The notes: generated from the letters alone by a model not told the origin. A stretch of 64,000 nt of DNA from Amycolatopsis sp. DSM 110486 (GCF_019468465.1 NZ_CP080519.1:3797001-3861000), one strand, 5' to 3'; numbered from the stretch's first letter, positions 17,530 through 28,286 are shown. A program made the numbers and translations.

Positions 17530-18387
17530 TCAGGCGCTGACCGCCGCTGCCAGCGCCAGCACCCGCTGCGCTTCCTCCACGTGGAGGTTCTCGATCATCC
17601 GCCCGTCCACCGTCACCACACCCCGCCCGGCCGCGCGGGCCTCGTCGAAGGCCGCGATCACGCGGCGCGCGTGGTCGATCTCCGCGGGGGACGGGGCGAA
17701 GATCCGGTTGCACGGCTCCAGCTGCGACGGGTGGATCAGCGTCTTGCCGTCGAAGCCGAAGTCACGGCCCTGGCGGCATTCGACCTCGAAACCCGAAGTG
17801 TCCTTCACATCGTTGTAGACGCCGTCGAGGATGACCTTGCCCGTGGCGCGGGCGGCGAGGACGGCGGTCGACAACGCGGAAAGCAGCGGCCAGCGGCCCG
17901 GGATGAAGGCGGCGTGCAACTCCTTCGCCAGGTCGTTCGTGCCCATCACCAGCACCGTCAGCCGCGACGACGCGGCGGCGATCTCCTCGGCGTGCAGGAT
18001 CGCGACGGGCGTCTCGAGCATCGCCCAGATCTTCGTCTCCTCGGGCGCGCCGCCGAGCTCCAGGGCGCGCTCGATGTTGTGCACCTCGCCCGCCGAGTTC
18101 ACCTTCGGCACGACCACGGCGGCGGGGCCGGCGGACGCGGCGGCCCGCAGGTCGGCGTCGTGCCATTCGGTGTCGAGGCCGTTGACGCGGATGGCGACCT
18201 CGCGCGTTCCGTAGCTCCCCAGCGCGGCGCACACCCGCTCGCGCGCGGCTTCCTTCGCGTCCGGCGCGACGGCGTCCTCGAGGTCGAGGACGAGCGCGTC
18301 GGCCGGCAGGGTCTTGGCCTTCTCGAGCGCGCGTTCGTTGGCGCCCGGCATGTAGAGCACCGATCGGCGGGGCCGGATCTGCGTCAT
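17530..18387 (-). CDS. CoA-ester lyase of the HpcH/HpaI-CitE family
   Basis: This 285-residue protein is a TIM-barrel lyase related to the citrate lyase beta subunit, malyl-CoA lyase and malyl-CoA thioesterase. Features include RSVLYMPGANERALEKA, metal-binding acid residues in LDLEDAV and WAMLETPVAI, and the conserved GFDGKTLIHPSQ motif. Free-standing CitE-like proteins lack citrate-lyase partners, as here, and usually cleave or hydrolyse a 2-hydroxyacyl-CoA such as malyl- or citramalyl-CoA. It converges with the amidase with 22 bases between them. It may finish breakdown of the carbon skeleton, but this link rests only on proximity. Confidence 0.92.
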   Translation of the reverse strand: MTQIRPRRSVLYMPGANERALEKAKTLPADALVLDLEDAVAPDAKEAARERVCAALGSYGTREVAIRVNGLDTEWHDADLRAAASAGPAAVVVPKVNSAGEVHNIERALELGGAPEETKIWAMLETPVAILHAEEIAAASSRLTVLVMGTNDLAKELHAAFIPGRWPLLSALSTAVLAARATGKVILDGVYNDVKDTSGFEVECRQGRDFGFDGKTLIHPSQLEPCNRIFAPSPAEIDHARRVIAAFDEARAAGRGVVTVDGRMIENLHVEEAQRVLALAAAVSA

Positions 18388-18821
18388 GCTCGCTCCTCAC
18401 GCGACAGAACTCGACGGAAATCGACGGTCGCCAAACCCTAATCCGGGCCGGTGTGACACCGCTGCGGCGAAGGTCACCGCCAACCGGGTGACCCCCTCCC
18501 ACCTGCGACGTCCACAGTGGAACACGGCACGGTTGCGCCGAACGGCGTAACGCGCTGGACTCTTTGCCACGGTGGAGTTCCGGGCCGCGGGTAGCCGTTC
18601 ATAGGCGGTCCGTAACGCCACTCACCTCCGGCTCACTCGGTTGGCCGCACGGTCGGGCTGAAGTCCGACGACCGCCTACCGACCGGTCACCGACCGCTGA
18701 GCGCCGCCGATCGCAGCCACTCGTGCAACGTGAAGACCCCGTGCCGCCGCACTGGTACTCAAGTCATGTGCCCGTTTCACAAGGCACACAGGGGTACAGG
18801 TTGTTGAAGGAGGCGGAACTC
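18388..18821. other. 434-base intergenic region with no convincing gene
   Basis: This gap holds promoters for the CitE-like gene and the following forward gene. It contains a TCCACAGTGGA palindrome (18511-18521) and an imperfect hairpin around 18533-18552 (GTTGCGCC/GGCGTAAC). An open frame continues upstream of the chosen start of the next gene, but its residue make-up (Arg/Pro/Ser-rich) does not look coding. Confidence 0.45.
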
Positions 18822-19475
18822 GTGGCGGCTACACCTCAGAACACCGAGCGCTCGACGGTCGCCGGTGGCGCGAAGCGCAGCCGGTCGATGCCGAGCCGGG
18901 TGGTGCCGCCGATCGAGCTCCCCGCGAGCGTCGACGAGCTGGCGCGCAAGGCCGCGGCCCTTCTGGGCTGGAACGGCATTGTGCTGCCCGAGGCGACCCT
19001 GCTCGGCCGCAAGGTCAGCATCGTCGCCCGGCTTCGCACCGACGTGCACGCGGAGCGGATCGCGATGGGTGTCGGTCCCGTCGCCGATCGCGCCACCGTC
19101 GACACCTGGACCTGGCCAGAGCTGGCTGCGACCGCACCCGCGCCGGCCGCCGAGATCATCGGCGTCCTCGCGGTCGCACGGCACTGGCGGACCGCGATGG
19201 CCTCCGCGGTTCCGTTCGCACGTTACGGCGAGGCCGCGATGGTTCTCCCATCGCCTGCCGTACTGACGGAAGACTACGTGGCGAACTGCCTGCCGCGCGC
19301 TCGCGCGTATGGGCTCGCCATCGCCGCAGCCGACCCCCACGCCCAGGTCGACCTCGACCTCGAGGGCCGCACCGAGCGCATCCTCCTCGCCGAGGACCCC
19401 GTGTCGCGCTGGGTCAACGAAATGGCCTACGACCTGCTGCTGCGCACCGCCGAAGTCCCCGCCGACGTCGACTGA
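18822..19475 (+). CDS. Hypothetical protein, unrecognised
   Basis: GTG 18822 is preceded by AAGGAGG at ideal spacing and gives a 217-residue protein. I do not recognise the family. It has a basic N terminus (GGAKRSRSMPSRVV). A probably globular alpha/beta body follows, including ELARKAAALLGWNG, LRTDVHAERIAMGVGP and VARHWRTAMASAVPFARYGEAAMVLP. No signal peptide, membrane helix or Cys pair is seen. It stands alone, with regulatory space on its 5' side. The codon usage is normal for the region, so it is a real gene rather than a shadow. Confidence 0.75.
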   Translation: MAATPQNTERSTVAGGAKRSRSMPSRVVPPIELPASVDELARKAAALLGWNGIVLPEATLLGRKVSIVARLRTDVHAERIAMGVGPVADRATVDTWTWPELAATAPAPAAEIIGVLAVARHWRTAMASAVPFARYGEAAMVLPSPAVLTEDYVANCLPRARAYGLAIAAADPHAQVDLDLEGRTERILLAEDPVSRWVNEMAYDLLLRTAEVPADVD

Positions 19476-19516
19476 CCGACCTGCGCGGGCTTCGCGACCG
19501 GACTAACGTCGGAATC

Positions 19517-20167
19517 ATGCGAGTCGTCATTGCCGGTGGACACGGTCAGATCGCCCTTCGTCTCGAGAAGCTCCTGTCCGAGCGGGGTGATCAGCCCGTC
19601 GGGATCGTGCGCAACCCCGATCACGAAGGCGACCTGCTGGCCGCCGGAGCGGTGACCGTGGTGCTCGACCTGGAGCAGTCCGATGTGGACGCCGTCGTCG
19701 AGGTGCTCCGCGGGGCCGACGCGGCGGTGTTCGCCGCGGGCGCCGGGCCGGGTAGTGGCGAGGCGCGCAAGGACACCGTCGATCGCGCGGCCGCCGCGCT
19801 GTTCGCCGAGGCGGCGCAGAGTGCGGGCGTCCGCCGGTTCATCCAGATCGGTTCCATGGGCGCCGACACTCCCGACGCGCCGGGCCTCGACCCGGTATTC
19901 CGCGCCTACCTGCACGCGAAGGCCGCCGCGGAGGAAGACCTGAAGGCCCGCGACCTCGACTGGACGATCCTGCGTCCCGGCGCGCTGACCAACGAGTCCG
20001 GCACCGGCAACGTCAAGATCGCCCCCAAAACCGGGCGCGCCGCCGTGCCGCGGGAGGACGTCGCCGCCGTGGTCGTCGCCCTGCTCGACGCACCGGCCAC
20101 CGCGCGCCGCACGCTGGAGCTGATCTCCGGTGAGGACACGATCGCGGACGCGATCTCGGCGCTCTGA
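19517..20167 (+). CDS. NAD(P)-binding protein, atypical SDR (NmrA/YwnB-like)
   Basis: This 216-residue Rossmann protein has the motif VVIAGGHGQIALRLEKLL near the N terminus. The body reads GADAAVFAAGAGPGSG, then RFIQIGSMGAD, then LDWTILRPGALTNESGTG, which is typical of atypical SDRs. The YxxxK motif is degenerate (YLHAKAAAEEDL). Such proteins act as reductases on small compounds or as NAD(P) sensors. It is a single gene, 41 bases from the previous one on the same strand, so the two may be cotranscribed. Confidence 0.9.
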   Translation: MRVVIAGGHGQIALRLEKLLSERGDQPVGIVRNPDHEGDLLAAGAVTVVLDLEQSDVDAVVEVLRGADAAVFAAGAGPGSGEARKDTVDRAAAALFAEAAQSAGVRRFIQIGSMGADTPDAPGLDPVFRAYLHAKAAAEEDLKARDLDWTILRPGALTNESGTGNVKIAPKTGRAAVPREDVAAVVVALLDAPATARRTLELISGEDTIADAISAL

Positions 20168-20210
20168 CCTGCACCTCTAGGATTGGATCCGTACCCACCG
20201 GACCACAGAG

Positions 20211-21170
20211 ATGGGGAATCCTTCCTTGCGGGACATCGCGGTTTTCAGCGGTAGCGCTCATCCCGAACTGGCGGCGGAGATCTGCACCCACCTCGGGGTG
20301 CCGCTGCTCCCGGTGCAAGTCGAACGCTTCGCCAACGACTGCCTCCAGGTGCAGCTGCAGGCCAACTGCCGCGAGCGCGACGTCTTCATCATCCAGCCGC
20401 TGGTGAAGCCGGTGCAAGAGCACCTGGTGGAGCTGCTGCTGATGCTCGACGCGGCGCGCGGCGCGTCGGCGGCCCGCATCTCCGTGGTGATGCCGCACTA
20501 CGCGTACGCGCGCTCGGACAAGAAGGACGCGCCGCGCATCTCCATCGGCGGCCGGCTCGTGGCCGACCTCATGGTCACCGCCGGCGCCGACCGCGTGCTC
20601 GCGATGACGCTGCACTCGCCGCAGGTCCACGGCTTCTTCTCGGTGCCCGTCGACCACCTGCACGCGCTGCACGAGCTGGCCCGGCACTTCCGGCAGTACG
20701 ACCTGTCCAACGCCACCGTCGTCTCGCCCGACCTGGGCAACGCGAAGGAAGCCGCGCATTTCGCGCGGCTGCTCGGCGCGCGCGTCGCGTCGGGCACGAA
20801 GCAGCGCTACGCCGACGACCGCGTGGAGATCACCTCGGTGATCGGCGACATCACCGGCCGCGACGTGATCGTGCTCGACGACGAGATCGCTCGCGGCAGC
20901 ACCGTGCTGGAGCTGCTCGACCGCCTGCGAGAGCTGAAGCCGCGCACGATCCGCGTCGCCTGTACCCACGGGTTGTTCGCCGACAAGGCGATCGACCGGA
21001 TCGGCAGCCAGGAAGACGTGCTGGAGATCGTCTGCACGAACACGGTGCCGGTCGCGGTCGAGGAGCGCAGCGAGAAGCTGAAGATCCTGTCGATCGCGCC
21101 GGCGATGGCCGAGGCGATGCGGCGGATCCACAATGGCGAGTCGGTCAGCTCGCTGTTCGAGCCGATCTGA
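20211..21170 (+). CDS. PRPP synthetase-like protein (divergent ribose-phosphate pyrophosphokinase paralogue)
   Basis: This 319-residue protein aligns along the whole phosphoribosyl-pyrophosphate synthetase fold: FSGSAHPELAAEI, FANDCLQVQ, MPHYAYARSDKKDAPRIS, and the AMTLHSPQVHGFF ATP-site stretch. It keeps the overall length of Prs. However, the PRPP loop reads DDEIARGST (residues 223-231) instead of the usual DD-DTGGT pattern. The ATP-binding YARQDRK/REPI region is also changed. It is therefore likely a second paralogue, not the housekeeping enzyme; activity may be altered or regulatory. TTG 20226 preceded by GGGGA is a possible start five codons downstream of ATG 20211, which lacks a clear ribosome site. 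Confidence 0.9.
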   Translation: MGNPSLRDIAVFSGSAHPELAAEICTHLGVPLLPVQVERFANDCLQVQLQANCRERDVFIIQPLVKPVQEHLVELLLMLDAARGASAARISVVMPHYAYARSDKKDAPRISIGGRLVADLMVTAGADRVLAMTLHSPQVHGFFSVPVDHLHALHELARHFRQYDLSNATVVSPDLGNAKEAAHFARLLGARVASGTKQRYADDRVEITSVIGDITGRDVIVLDDEIARGSTVLELLDRLRELKPRTIRVACTHGLFADKAIDRIGSQEDVLEIVCTNTVPVAVEERSEKLKILSIAPAMAEAMRRIHNGESVSSLFEPI

Positions 21171-21206
21171 TCAGACCGGTTTGATCAGGCCGGTTTTGAT
21201 CAGATC
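21164..21206. terminator. Bidirectional hairpin overlapping two convergent stop codons
   Basis: GATCTGATCA (21164-21173) pairs perfectly with TGATCAGATC (21197-21206). Inside, ACCGG and CCGGT add a second stem. The DNA also reads as near-direct repeats of TGATCAGACCGGTT. The element includes the stop codons of both the forward Prs-like gene and the reverse oxidase gene. It therefore likely ends both transcripts and limits read-through. Confidence 0.6.
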
Positions 21207-22504
21207 GAGCCGAGCACCCGGTCCAGGTAAGTGTTGGTGAACGTGCCGGCCGGGTCACACTCCTTGCGCACGCTCAGGAAATCGTCGAAGTGCGGGTAGC
21301 GCGTGCGCAGGGTGTGGGCGTCGAGGTCGTGCATTTTGCCCCAGTGCGGGCGGCCGCCGAACTGCGCGACGATCGCCTCGAAGCCCGCGAAGTACTCGCG
21401 GTAGGGCATGCCGACGAACTGGTGGATGGCGATGTAGGCCGAGTCGCGGCCGTTCGCCGTGGACAGCCAGATGTCGTCGGCCGCGGCCACGCGCACCTCG
21501 ACGGGGAACATCACCGGGTTCTCGAGCCGCGGCACGAGCGCGCGCAGCTCGGCAAGCACGTCGAGCAGTGATTCACGTGGAACCGCGTATTCCGACTCCA
21601 CGAACCGCACGCCGCGGTGCGTCACGAACACGCGGTGCGAGAGGTCGCTGTACTCGCGCGCCGAAAGCACCTGCGCGGCGAACCCGCCGAGCGGCTGCAC
21701 GAGCTTCGGCACCGCGCGGCCGAGCCGGCAGATGCCGCCGAACGCGACGTTCTCCGTGAGCTCGTAGTCCACGAACTGGCGCAGCTTCGACAGCGGCTTG
21801 CGCTCGGTGCCCAGTGGCTGCCGGTTGTTGCGCTTGACCAGGGCGTTCTTGCCGTAGGGGAACCAGTAGAACTCGAAGTGGTCGCACGCGGCGGCGAACT
21901 CGTCGAAGCCTTCGAGCACCTGCTCCAGCGGCTCAGGCCGTTCCTGTGCGGTCAACACGAACGAGGGTTCACACTGCAGGGTGACGGTGGTGATCACGCC
22001 GAGAGCCCCGAGGCCGACGCGGGCGGCGTTGAACAGGTCCGGGCGCTCGTCGGCGGAGCAGGTGACGACGGAGCCGTCGGCGAGCACGAGCTGCAGCCCG
22101 ACGATCTGAGCCGAGATGCCGCCGAAGCGCGCGCCGGTGCCGTGGGTGCCGGTGGAAATCGCGCCGGCGATGGTCTGTGCGTCGATGTCGCCGAGGTTCG
22201 TCATGGCCAGGCCGAGGCCGTCGAGTTCGGCGTTGAGCTGCTTGATCGTGGTTCCGGCGCGCACGGTCACGCGATGGGTTTCGAGGTCGGCCGTCTCGAT
22301 GCCGGTCCAGCGCGTGAGGTCGAGCGCGTCGCTTTCGGCGACGGCGATGGCCGTGAAGGAGTGGCCGCTGCCCCACGGCCGCACGCGGCGGCCGGCGTCG
22401 GCGATACCGCTCACAACATCGGCGACCTCCGCCGTGCTGCGGGGCCGGTGCACCCGTTGCGGGGAGGCCTTGGCGGTGCCGGCCCAGTTGCTCCACGGAG
22501 TCAT
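21200..22504 (-). CDS. FAD-linked sugar-1,4-lactone oxidase (arabinono/gulonolactone oxidase family)
   Basis: This 434-residue flavoenzyme starts at ATG 22504. The N-terminal FAD-binding (FAD_binding_4) half contains RPWGSGHSFT, whose His is the usual site of covalent flavin attachment. It continues with GDIDAQTIAGAISTGTHGTG. The C-terminal ALO domain ends with PHWGKMHDL, the family HWxK motif, and the SVRKECDPAGTFTNTYL tail. The family oxidises aldonolactones to ascorbate-type products, producing peroxide. It is divergent from a racemase-fold gene, with a 9-base inverted repeat between, so the two may be coregulated. Confidence 0.93.
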   Translation of the reverse strand: MTPWSNWAGTAKASPQRVHRPRSTAEVADVVSGIADAGRRVRPWGSGHSFTAIAVAESDALDLTRWTGIETADLETHRVTVRAGTTIKQLNAELDGLGLAMTNLGDIDAQTIAGAISTGTHGTGARFGGISAQIVGLQLVLADGSVVTCSADERPDLFNAARVGLGALGVITTVTLQCEPSFVLTAQERPEPLEQVLEGFDEFAAACDHFEFYWFPYGKNALVKRNNRQPLGTERKPLSKLRQFVDYELTENVAFGGICRLGRAVPKLVQPLGGFAAQVLSAREYSDLSHRVFVTHRGVRFVESEYAVPRESLLDVLAELRALVPRLENPVMFPVEVRVAAADDIWLSTANGRDSAYIAIHQFVGMPYREYFAGFEAIVAQFGGRPHWGKMHDLDAHTLRTRYPHFDDFLSVRKECDPAGTFTNTYLDRVLGSI

Positions 22505-22535
22505 CGCGCACCTTGTCGTCGCTGAGCTGAGTGTC

Positions 22536-22603
22536 CTTACGGTAGTTGCTGGAACAGTAAGTGAATGAGATTCGCGTTTCAAGCGTTGTTGTCGTACCGT
22601 AAG
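22536..22603. promoter_or_regulatory. Inverted repeat in the oxidase/racemase-fold divergent promoter region
   Basis: CTTACGGTA (22536-22544) and TACCGTAAG (22595-22603) are perfect 9-base inverted copies placed symmetrically in the divergent gap. A related ACAGTAAGT lies between them at about 22554-22562. They may be paired regulator half-sites or overlapping promoter elements for the two genes. Confidence 0.45.
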
Positions 22604-22606
22604 TCC

Positions 22607-23794
22607 GTGACCACCTCTCCGAACGGCTACGACCTCGCGACGAAGGACCTCGATCCGCCCTTCGCGATCGTCGACCTGGACGCGTTCGACGCGAACGCCG
22701 ACGACCTCGTGCGTCGTGCCGCCGGCAAGCCGATCCGGGTGGTCAGCAAGTCGGTCCGGTGCCGCTACCTGCTGGAACGCGTGCTCGGGCGTGACGGCTT
22801 CGAGGGCCTGATGTGCTACTCGCTCGCCGAGGCCGTGTGGCACGTGGAGCAGAGCACGACGCGCGACATCGTCGTGGCCTACCCGACAGCCGACTACGAG
22901 GCCCTGCGCCGCCTCGCCGCGTCGGACGAAGCGCGCGCGGCCATCACGATCATGGTGGATTCCACCGAGCACCTGGACCTCGTCGACGCCGCCCTCGGCC
23001 ACGGCCACCCGGACATCCGCGTGTGCCTCGAGTTGGATGCGTCATGGCGCCCGCTGCCCGGCGTCCACGTCGGCACGCGGCGCTCGCCGGTGTTCACCGT
23101 GAAACAAGCCGTGTCCTTCGCCCGCGAAATCGCCGCGCGGCCGGGCTTCGTGCTGAAGGGCCTGATGGCGTACGAAGGCCAGATCGCCGGCCTCGGCGAC
23201 GCGGCCGGCAGCGGCGTGTCCAACTCCGTGATCGGCTGGATGCAGCGCCGCTCAGCCGCCGAGATCTCGCGCCGCCGCGGCGCCGTCGTCCGCGCCGTGC
23301 GCGACATCGCCGACCTCGAGTTCGTCAACGGCGGCGGCACCGGCAGCATCGAAACGACCGGCGCGGAACCCGCCGTCACCGAAATCGCCGCCGGCTCAGG
23401 CCTCGTCGCCCCTACGCTCTTCGACGGCTACTCCCGCTTCCACCCGCGCCCCGCCGCGCTCTTCGCGCTGCCCGTCGTCCGCCGCCCGGCCCGCGATGTC
23501 GCCACCCTGTTCGCCGGCGGCTACATCGCCTCGGGCCCCGCGGGCGCCTCGCGCGTCCCCTCGCCCTACTTCCCGGCCGGTCTGAAACTCCTCGGCTTCG
23601 AAGGCGCCGGCGAGGTCCAAACCCCCGTCACCGGCCCCGCCGCCCGTGACTTGCGGCTAGGCGACCGCGTTTGGCTGCGCCACGCCAAGGCCGGCGAACT
23701 CGCCGAACGCTTCGACGCCTACCACCTCCTCCGCGGCGACCAACTGGACCGCACCGTGCCGACTTACCGCGGGGAACACAAGAACTTCGGCTGA
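22607..23794 (+). CDS. Alanine racemase-fold PLP enzyme (D-threonine aldolase/amino-acid deaminase-like)
   Basis: This 395-residue protein has a PLP-binding TIM barrel. The expected PLP Lys is in PIRVVSKSVRCRYLL, and the barrel strands include FEGLMCYSLAEAVW and the phosphate-cup region FVNGGGTGSIETTGAEPAVTEIAAGSGL. A C-terminal beta domain carries DRVWLRHAKAGELAERFDAYHLL, where His/Asp metal-site residues of the D-threonine-aldolase group would lie. Such enzymes cleave or dehydrate D-hydroxy-amino acids. GTG 22607 is preferred; ATG 22565 would add 14 residues. It is divergent from the lactone oxidase. The specific substrate is unknown. Confidence 0.88.
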   Translation: MTTSPNGYDLATKDLDPPFAIVDLDAFDANADDLVRRAAGKPIRVVSKSVRCRYLLERVLGRDGFEGLMCYSLAEAVWHVEQSTTRDIVVAYPTADYEALRRLAASDEARAAITIMVDSTEHLDLVDAALGHGHPDIRVCLELDASWRPLPGVHVGTRRSPVFTVKQAVSFAREIAARPGFVLKGLMAYEGQIAGLGDAAGSGVSNSVIGWMQRRSAAEISRRRGAVVRAVRDIADLEFVNGGGTGSIETTGAEPAVTEIAAGSGLVAPTLFDGYSRFHPRPAALFALPVVRRPARDVATLFAGGYIASGPAGASRVPSPYFPAGLKLLGFEGAGEVQTPVTGPAARDLRLGDRVWLRHAKAGELAERFDAYHLLRGDQLDRTVPTYRGEHKNFG

Positions 23795-23853
23795 GGCACC
23801 ACCACGACCTGGAACTCGTCCCCGCACACAACCCGGAGACCTCAGCGGCCGAG

Positions 23854-23896
23854 TTGTCCACAGCGGACACGAGTTGTGGACAACTCCTGTGGACAA
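23854..23896. promoter_or_regulatory. Cluster of three DnaA-box sequences upstream of the MerR gene
   Basis: Three exact copies of the actinobacterial DnaA box TTGTCCACA occur in 43 bases. One is on the forward strand (23854-23862) and two are on the reverse (23875-23883, 23888-23896). The middle part also forms an imperfect palindrome, GAGTTGT-GG-ACAACTC (23871-23886). The cluster lies about 50 bases upstream of the MerR start. It may bind DnaA or be the MerR operator. No dnaA, dnaN or parAB is nearby, so it is not oriC. Confidence 0.6.
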
Positions 23897-23944
23897 ACCG
23901 AAAAGCTTGCGCCTCCCACAGGGGGAGCAGGCAGGCTGGTCTCT

Positions 23945-24814
23945 GTGGATGACGACGAAGTTCTCTCGATCGGCGAGCTGGCCCGGCGGTCCAGGTTGTC
24001 GGTCAAGGCGGTCCGCTACTACTCCGACCTCGGGCTGGTTCCCACGGCCGGCCGGGATTCGGCCGGGCGTCGGCGGTACAGCGCGGATGCCGTGGCGCGG
24101 CTCGGGGTGGTCCGGACCTTGAGAGCGCTCGGGGTTGGGCTGAAGACCATTCGAGCCGTCGTCGGACGAGAAGCAGAGTTGAGTGACGTCGCGGCCGGCG
24201 AGGCTGAGGCGATCGAAGCGTGGATCAAGGTGCTCCAGGCGCGGCGCGCGGTTCTGCTGGCCGTCGCGCGCAACGGGGTTGGCTGGGAGGAGATCGAGAT
24301 GGTGCACGAGCTGGCCGCGATGTCGGCACAAGAGCGGCAGAACCTGATCAAGAAGTTCCTCTACGAGGTCTTCGGCGGGTTGGACGCGCGGCTGGCGGGC
24401 ATCGAACGCACCCTCACCCCCGAGCTCCCCGAGGATCCCACCCCCGAACAGGTCGACGCCTGGGTCGAGCTCGCCGAGCTCACCCAAGACGCGGAGTTCC
24501 GCACCGCACTCCGCGACCTGGCCGCCGCCCAGCCCCGCACCCCAACGCCGGTCCGAGACGTCATCGCCAAGGTCGCCGGAATCAACCTCGAAGCAGACCC
24601 CCACGGGCCAGACGGCGCCGAAGCCCTCCACCACATCAACCCGACCCCGGCAGACCTGGCCCGCATCCGCCAAGCCCAAGACCCCCGCCGAGACCGCTAT
24701 CTCCGGCTACTGGCCACCATCAACGGCTGGGCCGCACCAACTCCACTCAGCCCAGCCCTCGAGTGGTTTGAAAAAGCCACCCGCCATCACTCGCCGAACT
24801 TGCTCGCCAGGTAA
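23945..24814 (+). CDS. MerR-family transcriptional regulator
   Basis: GTG 23945 gives a 289-residue regulator. The N-terminal MerR helix-turn-helix (about 5-75) contains LSIGELARRSRLSVKAVRYYSDLGLVPTAGRDSAGRRRY. A helical dimerisation stretch follows. The long C-terminal region (about 130-289) is an unrecognised effector domain rich in Pro and acidic residues. There are no Cys pairs typical of metal sensors, so the ligand is probably organic. Its 3' end overlaps the convergent TetR gene by 28 bases. An upstream ATG at 23876 would extend the protein into the DnaA-box cluster and is not favoured. Confidence 0.88.
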   Translation: MDDDEVLSIGELARRSRLSVKAVRYYSDLGLVPTAGRDSAGRRRYSADAVARLGVVRTLRALGVGLKTIRAVVGREAELSDVAAGEAEAIEAWIKVLQARRAVLLAVARNGVGWEEIEMVHELAAMSAQERQNLIKKFLYEVFGGLDARLAGIERTLTPELPEDPTPEQVDAWVELAELTQDAEFRTALRDLAAAQPRTPTPVRDVIAKVAGINLEADPHGPDGAEALHHINPTPADLARIRQAQDPRRDRYLRLLATINGWAAPTPLSPALEWFEKATRHHSPNLLAR

Positions 24815-25413
24815 CCCTTCACCACGTGCTTCGCCTCCGCGACGATCCGCTCGTCGCCCTGCGGGTCCCGCCGGAACGCGAGCTTCAGCAGCGCGTCCGC
24901 GGTCTCGTTGGCAATGGCGATGGCGAACCGGAGCTCATCCGCCGGCCGGTCGACCTGCACCCGCAGGATGTCCACCAGCGAGTCGACGATCACGGAGTTG
25001 TTGTCGCGCTCCTCGTCGAGGAGCTGGACGTCGATGACGTCACCGAAGTGGACCTTGGAGAAGCCCGGGACCTCGCGGTGCATCCGCAGGTAGATGTCGA
25101 GCACGGAGTCGACGATGTTCCACCAGTGCTCGGGGTTGAGCTCCTTCAGCCGTTCGTTCACGGCGGCCACGAAGCGCTCGAGGTTGCGCTGCGTCAGCGC
25201 CTGGACGACGGCTCGCTTGTCGGGGAAGAACTGGTACAGCGAGCCCACCGCGACGTTCGCGCGTTTGGCGATCAGCGTGGTCGTCAGCGCGTCGTAGCCG
25301 AGCTCGTCGATGAGCTGAGCGCTGGCGTCGAGCATCTGCTCGACGCGCTTGGCGCTGCGCTGCTGCACGGGCTTGCGCCGCAGCGGAGTGGTCTCCGCCT
25401 GGGTCTCCGACAC
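24787..25413 (-). CDS. TetR-family transcriptional regulator
   Basis: This 208-residue regulator has an N-terminal TetR DNA-binding domain (about 18-65: QMLDASAQLIDELGYDALTTTLIAKRANVAVGSLYQFFPDKRAVVQAL) and a helical ligand-binding domain. It is divergent from the GH1 glucosidase/MFS pair across 186 bases, which contain an 8-base inverted repeat (CACTCGTC 25475-25482, GACGAGTG 25521-25528). Control of those genes is plausible but rests on position. Its 3' end overlaps the convergent MerR gene. Confidence 0.93.
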   Translation of the reverse strand: MSETQAETTPLRRKPVQQRSAKRVEQMLDASAQLIDELGYDALTTTLIAKRANVAVGSLYQFFPDKRAVVQALTQRNLERFVAAVNERLKELNPEHWWNIVDSVLDIYLRMHREVPGFSKVHFGDVIDVQLLDEERDNNSVIVDSLVDILRVQVDRPADELRFAIAIANETADALLKLAFRRDPQGDERIVAEAKHVVKGYLASKFGE

Positions 25414-25581
25414 TGTCGTTCCTCGGTCTTTCTCGCTGTTCTTGCGCTCCCCGTCCCGCCGGCAGCGGCGGAACCACTCGTCTGATCTGGGACTTTAGCG
25501 CCCTTGCGGGCTTCCCCCTGGACGAGTGACTACCTAGCATATGAGAACTTTTCACGTTCACCCGACCGGGTGGCCGGATGA

Positions 25582-28180
<2,599 letters not shown>

Positions 28181-28234
28181 TCAGTCCGGTGATCAGAGTG
28201 GTAATCGGGCAAACCCGATAACTCCGAAGTGGAA

Positions 28235-28286
28235 CCGCGGGCCGGTGCCGGTCGGGGGAGGGGAGTGCAACGGCACCGGCCCGCGG
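28235..28286 (+). terminator. Long hairpin terminator after the MFS gene
   Basis: Perfect 16-base arms at 28235-28250 (CCGCGGGCCGGTGCCG) and 28271-28286 flank a 20-base purine-rich loop. A second possible pairing, AACTCCG with CGGAGTT, surrounds it. It ends the glucosidase/MFS transcript. Confidence 0.8.

Noticed and set aside
23854..23896. Chromosomal or plasmid origin at the DnaA-box cluster
   Set aside because: Only three boxes, no AT-rich unwinding region, and no dnaA, dnaN, rep or par genes nearby.
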